From positions 62,001 to 126,000 of the forward strand of contig JAZKJF010000005.1 of NCBI GenBank assembly GCA_040384465.1: 64,000 nt of DNA, in the 5' to 3' direction. The notes beneath the pieces were generated by a model. The model was given only the letters and a program-made list of their open reading frames with translations, did no database searches and had not been told where the DNA came from. A program made the position numbers and the translations under genes. This DNA is from UBA5078 sp040384465 (lineage in GTDB: Bacteria; Pseudomonadota; Gammaproteobacteria; Pseudomonadales; Pseudohongiellaceae). Below are positions 59,076 to 64,000 of the stretch, piece by piece (position 1 is the first letter of the stretch; each line of letters starts with the position of its first letter).

Positions 59076-60461
59076 TCAGGCTTGTTTCTTTTTTCTCGGC
59101 AGGCCGAAGCGCTGTCGTCGTTCCCAGAGACACTTGCGGCTGATGCCCAGCTTTCTGGCAAGCTGGGTCTCGTTCATCTGGTCCTGATGCTCCAACACGA
59201 AGCGCTGAAAATAGTCTTCCAGAGACAGTTCCTCTGCGGCTTCATCATGGCTCAAGGGGGCTGGAGCGGAGTGGCGCTCTCCAAAAGTGCGTGGCTGCAT
59301 CTTGGCACCGGATTCGATGGCCAGCAGTTCCGCGCCAATGTACTCGGATTCTGCCAAAACGACTGCTCTCTCAATGGCGTTTTCCAGCTCTCTGACGTTA
59401 CCCGGCCAGGAGTACGTGGAGATCGTCTGGGTAGCCTCAGGGCTGAACTTCAGCATAGGGGATTTCAGACGTTTGCAGGTGCGCTCGAGAATGGCGTCGG
59501 CGAGCTCCAGAATGTCGTTGCCACGCTCTTTGAGCGGCGGGATGACCAGCGTCATCACATTGATTCGATAGTAGAGGTCTTCGCGGAAGTCACCGTCGAT
59601 CACCAGTTGTTTAAGATCGCGGTGGGTTGCTACGACCAGGCGGACATCCACTTTCTTGGACTGCACTGAACCGACTTTGCGAATCTCGTTTTCCTGCAGC
59701 ACACGCAGCAGACGGGCCTGCGCCTCCAGCGGAAGTTCACCAATTTCGTCGAGAAACAGCGTGCTGCCGCTGGCTGCTTCCACCAGCCCTGTGCGGTTGG
59801 CAGTGGCACCCGTGAATGCACCTTTCTCATGTCCGAACAGCTCGGATTCGATCAGATTTTCGGGAATCGCGGCGCAGTTGACGGAAATCATCTCAGCGTC
59901 TTTGCGGTCGCTGAGTTTGTGTATGGCGCGTGCGACCAACTCTTTCCCCGTGCCTGATTCCCCATTGATGAGAACGGTTGAATTGGTTTGTGCGACTTTG
60001 CGAATGCGGCGGAACAGCTCCATCATTTGAGGACAGCTGCCAATCATGCCGTAAACAGGTGGTTCGGGAGGGGGGGCGGGTTTCTCGGTGACGACTTTTC
60101 TGGTAGCGCTTTCCTTGATGATACGTGCGACGGTCTCCAGCATTTCTTCGTGTTCGAAGGGTTTGGAAATGTAATCCACTGCGCCCATTTTCATGGAATC
60201 AATAGCCGAGCGCAGGCTGGAATAGCTGGTCATGATCAGGACAGGAGTCTTGGTACTTTTGATGAGGTCGGTGCCAGGGGCTCCGGGAAGACGCAGGTCG
60301 CTGACGATGATGTCGAAGTCGCCGAGTTTGTGCTGCTCGACAGCGTCTTTTACGCTGCCAGCTTCCTCGACCAGATAACCGTGTCTTTCCAGCAATCGGC
60401 GCAGAGCAGTACGAATGACCTGCTCGTCCTCAACCACTAATACTTTGCTCTGTGCTGCCAT
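59076..60461 (-). CDS. cbrB: Sigma-54-dependent response regulator CbrB (NtrC family)
   Basis: The ATG at 60461 is preferred over a TTG 12 bases upstream. The 461-residue protein has a receiver domain with the phosphorylated Asp in IIVSDLRLPG near residue 55. The AAA+ domain (about 140-380) has Walker A GESGTGKELVARA and the sigma-54 contact loop HEKGAFTGA. The Fis-type end is NETQLARKLGISRKCLWERR. It lies 72 bases behind cbrA and upstream of the CrcZ-like region and pcnB, the Pseudomonas cbrAB-crcZ-pcnB order. It would activate sigma-54 promoters, first of all that of the CrcZ-like RNA. Confidence 0.93.
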   Translation of the reverse strand: MAAQSKVLVVEDEQVIRTALRRLLERHGYLVEEAGSVKDAVEQHKLGDFDIIVSDLRLPGAPGTDLIKSTKTPVLIMTSYSSLRSAIDSMKMGAVDYISKPFEHEEMLETVARIIKESATRKVVTEKPAPPPEPPVYGMIGSCPQMMELFRRIRKVAQTNSTVLINGESGTGKELVARAIHKLSDRKDAEMISVNCAAIPENLIESELFGHEKGAFTGATANRTGLVEAASGSTLFLDEIGELPLEAQARLLRVLQENEIRKVGSVQSKKVDVRLVVATHRDLKQLVIDGDFREDLYYRINVMTLVIPPLKERGNDILELADAILERTCKRLKSPMLKFSPEATQTISTYSWPGNVRELENAIERAVVLAESEYIGAELLAIESGAKMQPRTFGERHSAPAPLSHDEAAEELSLEDYFQRFVLEHQDQMNETQLARKLGISRKCLWERRQRFGLPRKKKQA

Positions 60462-60533
60462 CTTCGTACTCAAAAAGTGCTGACTAAACTAACAAGCTAA
60501 ACTAACAGCCCAACTAACAGACTGGCAATTTGA

Positions 60534-63479
60534 TCAGAGTGCATCTGGAGGCGCCCCGGTAACGGCGGCGGGGCCATCATAACAGGGAAAGGTCAGAATT
60601 ACCCGCGTCCCGGGATTCTCCCTGCGCAGTGATGCGTTGATTATATCAATATGTCCATCCAGGTTTTCAACGATGCTGTACACCAGTGACAGCCCCAGTC
60701 CGGTTCCTTCTCCTGGCTCTTTGGTAGTGAAGAATGGATCGAAAACCCGATCGCGAATTTCCTCTGGAATTCCAGTTCCCTCATCCGTCACCGAAAGCTG
60801 TACCGACCCTGACACCAGTTTGCTGGCGATGGTGATCGTACTGCCTGCAGGGCTTGCATCGTGGGCATTGTTAATGAGATTGATCATGACCTGCAGGAGT
60901 CGCTGGGAATCTCCGAGAATCTGCAGCCCGTGGCGGCAATTGACTACGTATTGTATGTCCTTGCGCTTCTTGTCGAGCGAGATCAGGGTGATGGCTTCCT
61001 TGGCACATTCCTCCACCGTGACCACTTCAGAATTGTGATCGGGTTTGTTGGAACCGCTGTGAGCAAAGTTCACCAGCGATTGCACAATGCGTGACGTGCG
61101 ATCCGTCTGCTCGATGATCTGTCGGGCCATGGAGCGCAGCTCATCGTTATCCGTTTCATCACGGATGTTCTGTGCCAGACAGGCAATCCCGGTAATAGGG
61201 TTGCCGATCTCGTGAGCGACACCCGCCGCGAGTCTGCCGATGGAGGCCAGGCGTTCGCTGTGTGTCAGTTCCTCTTCCAGCAATTCGGTTTCGGTCAGGT
61301 CCTCCAGCAGAATCACCACACCATCCTGTTTGATTTTGTGCGTCGCTGACTTCTCGATAATGGCCTTGTGCAGGCTGATGAAGCGACGGCTGTTCTTCAC
61401 CTGCACGACGCGTTTGTGCGCATGCGCTGCATCTCCCACCGTGAAGTCGTGAATCAGGGACGCCCAGGGTTCTCCGATATCGCTCAGCTGTGCGCCGAGA
61501 ACAGATTGTCCGGGAGTGCCAGTCAATTTCTCCATGGTGTGGTTCCACATCACGATTTGATTCTGTTCGCCGAGCGAGCAGACACCCAGAGGCAACTCCA
61601 GCAACACCTGACGGTGATAGCGGCGCAGGTTGTCCAGGTCTTCCGCCATGCCGGAGAGATTGCTGCGATAGGCTTCGATGCGACTCTCGATCACGTCCAC
61701 ATCGGTGGAGCCGCCTTCAGATTCAATGGTGTAGGGCAGGAAGCGGTCAATCAAATCATGGGCAATAGAAGGGCCAAGCAGTCCCGAGAGGTTGGCTTCC
61801 AGCCTGCCACGCAGCAGGCGCATGGCATGCGGGCTCTTCTCCTGCTGATCGATTTTGAGATCGCGCAGCGCTTGTAATACCTCGCGCGTGGCGGTGCGTT
61901 CGCCCAGCGGTTTGGTGAGTTTCGCGATGAATTCGTCCGCGCTGCGAGCGACCAGCCCCGTGCGGTTGCGGCGCCGAATCGTGTCCAGTGCACAGATATC
62001 TGCCGATGCACGCTCCTCGGCGGAGGTAGGGGTCCACAGAGAGGTCAGTACGAACACCAGAATATTGCAGACCAGCGACAGTGCGATGATTTCGCGTGAA
62101 CTGAGGTTGGTGAATCCAAGCAGGTCGATGTCGGTGACGACCGGCAGCATCAGGAACAGCAGCCAGATTGCCACGCCGACAAAGAGCCCGGCCATGTAGC
62201 CGTGCTTATTGCCGCGCGGCCAGTAGAGCAGGGCGACAATGCTGGGCAGGAACTGCAGACTGGCAATATAGGACACATTACCGATGGCGCGGACGCTGAG
62301 CTTGTCATCAGGGATGTAATAAAACAAGAAGCCAATCCAGATCAGCGCCGCGATCAGGATGCGTCGTTTCCACAGCAGCCAGCGGTAGATGTCGTTGCGG
62401 GCAGTGGGCTGGTAGACCGGCAGAATCAGGTGGTTCAGGCACATATTGGAAAGTGCCAGCGTGATCACGATGATAAGTCCACTGGCAGCCGATAGTCCGC
62501 CCACGAAGCCGATCAGGGTGATCAGCGGAGACCCATAGTCTGTGCCAATGGTGACCGGGTAGAAATCCAAAGGGGCTGCTGAGCCGACTTTGAGGCCAGC
62601 CCACAAAATGGGCATCACCGGCAAGCTGAGCAACAGGAAGTACAGCGGCAGAGCCCAGCTCGCCATGGTCAACGCCTTGGGGTCGTTGTTCTCGTTGAAG
62701 ATCATGTAGAACATGTGAGGGGACGCCACGGCGGCGGTGAAGAACAGAATCGCGGTGACGTGGAAGCTGCCGGCAGTGGAAGGATCTTTGATGCTGTTCA
62801 GCAATTCGGGCTGCGCCTGCAGCCATTGATCGAGTTCCGCGAACCCACCGAACCCTTGGTATACCGCGAATCCACCCACGGTGAGCATGGCCAGCAGCTT
62901 TACGACAGATTCGAAGGCAATCGCCATCACGAGTCCTTCGTGCTTCTCGCGACCAGCGCCACGGCCCGTTCCGAAGAAAATGGCAAACAAGGTGATCAGC
63001 ACGCAGAAGGTTACGGCAAGTGTGGTTTGCGACGCTTCTGGTGCGAGGATGGCGACACTGTTGGCGACTGCCTGAATCTGCAGCGATAGCAGAGGGGTTA
63101 CCCCCATCAACAGCACGATAGTAGTGAGTGTGCCGGCCAGCGGGCTGCGGTAGCGAAAGGCCAGGAGGTCGGCGAGGGAGCTGAGCTGGTAGCTCTTGGT
63201 GATGTCCAGAATGGGACGCAACATGACCGGCGAGAACAGGAACGCCAGCGATATGCCAATGAATGGAGCCAGATAACCGAAGCCGTCACGAAACGCGTTG
63301 CCGGTTGCCGCATAGTAGGACCACACACTGGCGAATACCCCCAGCGAGAGGACGTAGACGATTGGGTGCCGGGTGATGCGGGTAGGAATCCAGCCTTTGT
63401 CGGTCGCTAGAGCAATGCCGAACAGCAGCATTAAATAGCAGATACCCAGAATAAACAGCGTGCTCAGGTCAAAGATCAT
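60534..63479 (-). CDS. cbrA: Sensor histidine kinase CbrA with SSF transporter domain
   Basis: The ATG at 63479 (MIFDLSTLFILGICYLM) is preferred, giving 981 residues. An upstream in-frame start would overlap the small ORF further. Residues 1-510 form a sodium:solute symporter-like (SSF) domain with about 13 membrane helices. A cytoplasmic linker follows, then a PAS domain (LGVCSLGEQNQIVMWNHTME), a HisKA dimerisation domain with the phosphorylated His756 in VAHEIGNPITG, and an HATPase domain (NLINNAHDASPAG, GTGIPEEIRDRVFDPFFTTK, GTGLGLSLVYSI). This is the CbrA architecture. In Pseudomonas it transports histidine and governs the carbon/nitrogen balance with CbrB. Confidence 0.94.
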   Translation of the reverse strand: MIFDLSTLFILGICYLMLLFGIALATDKGWIPTRITRHPIVYVLSLGVFASVWSYYAATGNAFRDGFGYLAPFIGISLAFLFSPVMLRPILDITKSYQLSSLADLLAFRYRSPLAGTLTTIVLLMGVTPLLSLQIQAVANSVAILAPEASQTTLAVTFCVLITLFAIFFGTGRGAGREKHEGLVMAIAFESVVKLLAMLTVGGFAVYQGFGGFAELDQWLQAQPELLNSIKDPSTAGSFHVTAILFFTAAVASPHMFYMIFNENNDPKALTMASWALPLYFLLLSLPVMPILWAGLKVGSAAPLDFYPVTIGTDYGSPLITLIGFVGGLSAASGLIIVITLALSNMCLNHLILPVYQPTARNDIYRWLLWKRRILIAALIWIGFLFYYIPDDKLSVRAIGNVSYIASLQFLPSIVALLYWPRGNKHGYMAGLFVGVAIWLLFLMLPVVTDIDLLGFTNLSSREIIALSLVCNILVFVLTSLWTPTSAEERASADICALDTIRRRNRTGLVARSADEFIAKLTKPLGERTATREVLQALRDLKIDQQEKSPHAMRLLRGRLEANLSGLLGPSIAHDLIDRFLPYTIESEGGSTDVDVIESRIEAYRSNLSGMAEDLDNLRRYHRQVLLELPLGVCSLGEQNQIVMWNHTMEKLTGTPGQSVLGAQLSDIGEPWASLIHDFTVGDAAHAHKRVVQVKNSRRFISLHKAIIEKSATHKIKQDGVVILLEDLTETELLEEELTHSERLASIGRLAAGVAHEIGNPITGIACLAQNIRDETDNDELRSMARQIIEQTDRTSRIVQSLVNFAHSGSNKPDHNSEVVTVEECAKEAITLISLDKKRKDIQYVVNCRHGLQILGDSQRLLQVMINLINNAHDASPAGSTITIASKLVSGSVQLSVTDEGTGIPEEIRDRVFDPFFTTKEPGEGTGLGLSLVYSIVENLDGHIDIINASLRRENPGTRVILTFPCYDGPAAVTGAPPDAL

Positions 63480-63645
63480 CGGAGTTCTGTTCCCGATAGC
63501 TGAAGGCAGCAAGGGCGATCACGAGCAGGCCGATGATGAAGGGGCGATACCAGGCGCCATCAGTCTCTGCCAGCCAGTCCACGCTCGTCAGAAAGAGCAG
63601 GTAGCTGAACAGCATCAGCAGCAATGTGGCACGTGTGATGTACAA
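63469..63645 (-). CDS. Small membrane protein overlapping cbrA (CbrX-like candidate)
   Basis: Immediately upstream of cbrA an open frame ends with TGA at 63469 and overlaps the cbrA start by 11 bases. From a TTG at 63645 it gives 58 residues; from an ATG at 63615, 48. It has two hydrophobic segments (LLLMLFSYLLFLTSV and FIIGLLVIALAAFSY) around WLAETDGAWYRP. In Pseudomonas a short ORF (cbrX) overlaps cbrA in this way and helps to drive its translation. The match is by place and form only. Confidence 0.55.
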   Translation of the reverse strand: MYITRATLLLMLFSYLLFLTSVDWLAETDGAWYRPFIIGLLVIALAAFSYREQNSDDL

Positions 63646-63684
63646 AAGGTTTCTCGCAGGCTTGTGTTTATCCGGGGCGGTCGA

Positions 63685-64000
63685 CTATAGCGGAATGGTA
63701 GCTAACTTCGGCACTGCCTGTATATCCCAGTGCATTACCCCCCAGGCGAGCAGTTCTGCAGGGGAAGCTCGGGTCAGATCAGGGCTCGGGTTCTGTCCGA
63801 GAAACCGCAGCGCGGCCAACAGCTGCACATTGGGATGCTGCAGATCGAGGGGAGCGGCGAAGTGTTGTTTGCTGAGTTTCTGCCCGCTGTCGTTCACGGC
63901 GACCGGGATATGTGCATATTGCGGTGTCGGGTATCCCAGCAGTCGCTGCAGATAAAGTTGACGCGGGGTGGAGTCCAGCAGATCAGAGCCACGCACAATG
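63685..64000 (-). CDS. gluQ: Glutamyl-Q tRNA(Asp) synthetase, C-terminal part
   Basis: The frame runs in from the window edge and stops at 63685, so only the last 104 residues are seen. VRGSDLLDSTPRQLYLQRLL and NDSGQKLSKQHFAAPLD (the KLSKQ loop) are characteristic of glutamyl-tRNA synthetase-like proteins. The end without an anticodon-binding domain points to GluQ, which glutamylates queuosine at the wobble base of tRNA(Asp). In Pseudomonas gluQ also lies directly upstream of cbrA. Confidence 0.92.
   Translation of the reverse strand, partial: IVRGSDLLDSTPRQLYLQRLLGYPTPQYAHIPVAVNDSGQKLSKQHFAAPLDLQHPNVQLLAALRFLGQNPSPDLTRASPAELLAWGVMHWDIQAVPKLATIPL

Noticed and set aside
1..64000. tRNA or rRNA genes
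   Set aside because: No stretch with the tRNA T-loop and A-box pattern or rRNA-like sequence was noticed on either strand. A tRNA search program should confirm this.

Overview
The window reads as ordinary chromosome of a GC-rich, aerobic gammaproteobacterium, most likely in the broad Pseudomonadales and probably an environmental or marine heterotroph rather than Pseudomonas itself. Evidence: the right end has the order gluQ - small ORF - cbrA - cbrB - (sRNA) - pcnB - x - panB - panC - acs, which matches the Pseudomonas locus, and rhlE, uvrA, ssb, moeA, the DUF2333 gene and a Pseudomonas-type REP pair are present. The pan operon differs from Pseudomonas: a deoxynucleoside kinase stands where folK is expected, and panD and pgi are absent. 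No tRNA, rRNA, CRISPR, prophage or insertion sequence was recognised.

Layout. 0-7.5 kb: end of a VOC protein, a TetR regulator, a large exported redoxin/cytochrome c/copper-monooxygenase-like protein, an exported FAH-family protein, a serine beta-lactamase-family protein coupled to a ModF-like double ABC ATPase, and an AlkD-like repair protein. 7.5-14.5 kb: a CBS protein, the 5-oxoprolinase genes pxpA and pxpBC split by a three-repeat exported protein of unknown function, a SIMPL protein and a DUF4136 lipoprotein. 14.9-24.6 kb: a three-gene MacAB-like ABC exporter operon, an exported alpha/beta hydrolase, an AraC-GyrI regulator, and a second MacB-like permease with an attenuator-like leader. 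24.6-37.3 kb: a tannase-family esterase, an aldo/keto reductase, uvrA, ssb, an RmlD-like reductase, moeA, a lipoprotein, a DUF2333 protein and rhlE. 37.3-45.5 kb: a Cys-rich exported protein, an XRE/DUF2975 pair, an ECF sigma operon with DUF3106, an EF-hand protein, a second cytochrome c/copper-monooxygenase-like operon, an SMR exporter and a cold-shock protein. 45.8-52.4 kb: an NHL-repeat protein, a DUF442-SQR fusion with a SulP transporter, a GNAT protein and a thiolase. 52.5-64 kb: acs, panC, panB, dNK, pcnB, then cbrB, cbrA, a small ORF and gluQ.

The most interesting signal lies between cbrB and pcnB. This AT-rich, gene-free stretch has a near-consensus sigma-54 promoter on the minus strand, TGTTAC/GTAACA half-sites upstream, and a downstream transcript region packed with AAYAAYAA motifs. 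These are the hallmarks of the Hfq/Crc-titrating sRNA CrcZ, at the matching syntenic position. A second distinctive signal is a family of four dispersed structured elements. Their long stems differ completely in sequence yet stay self-complementary, while a core with two TCCN-looped hairpins is conserved.
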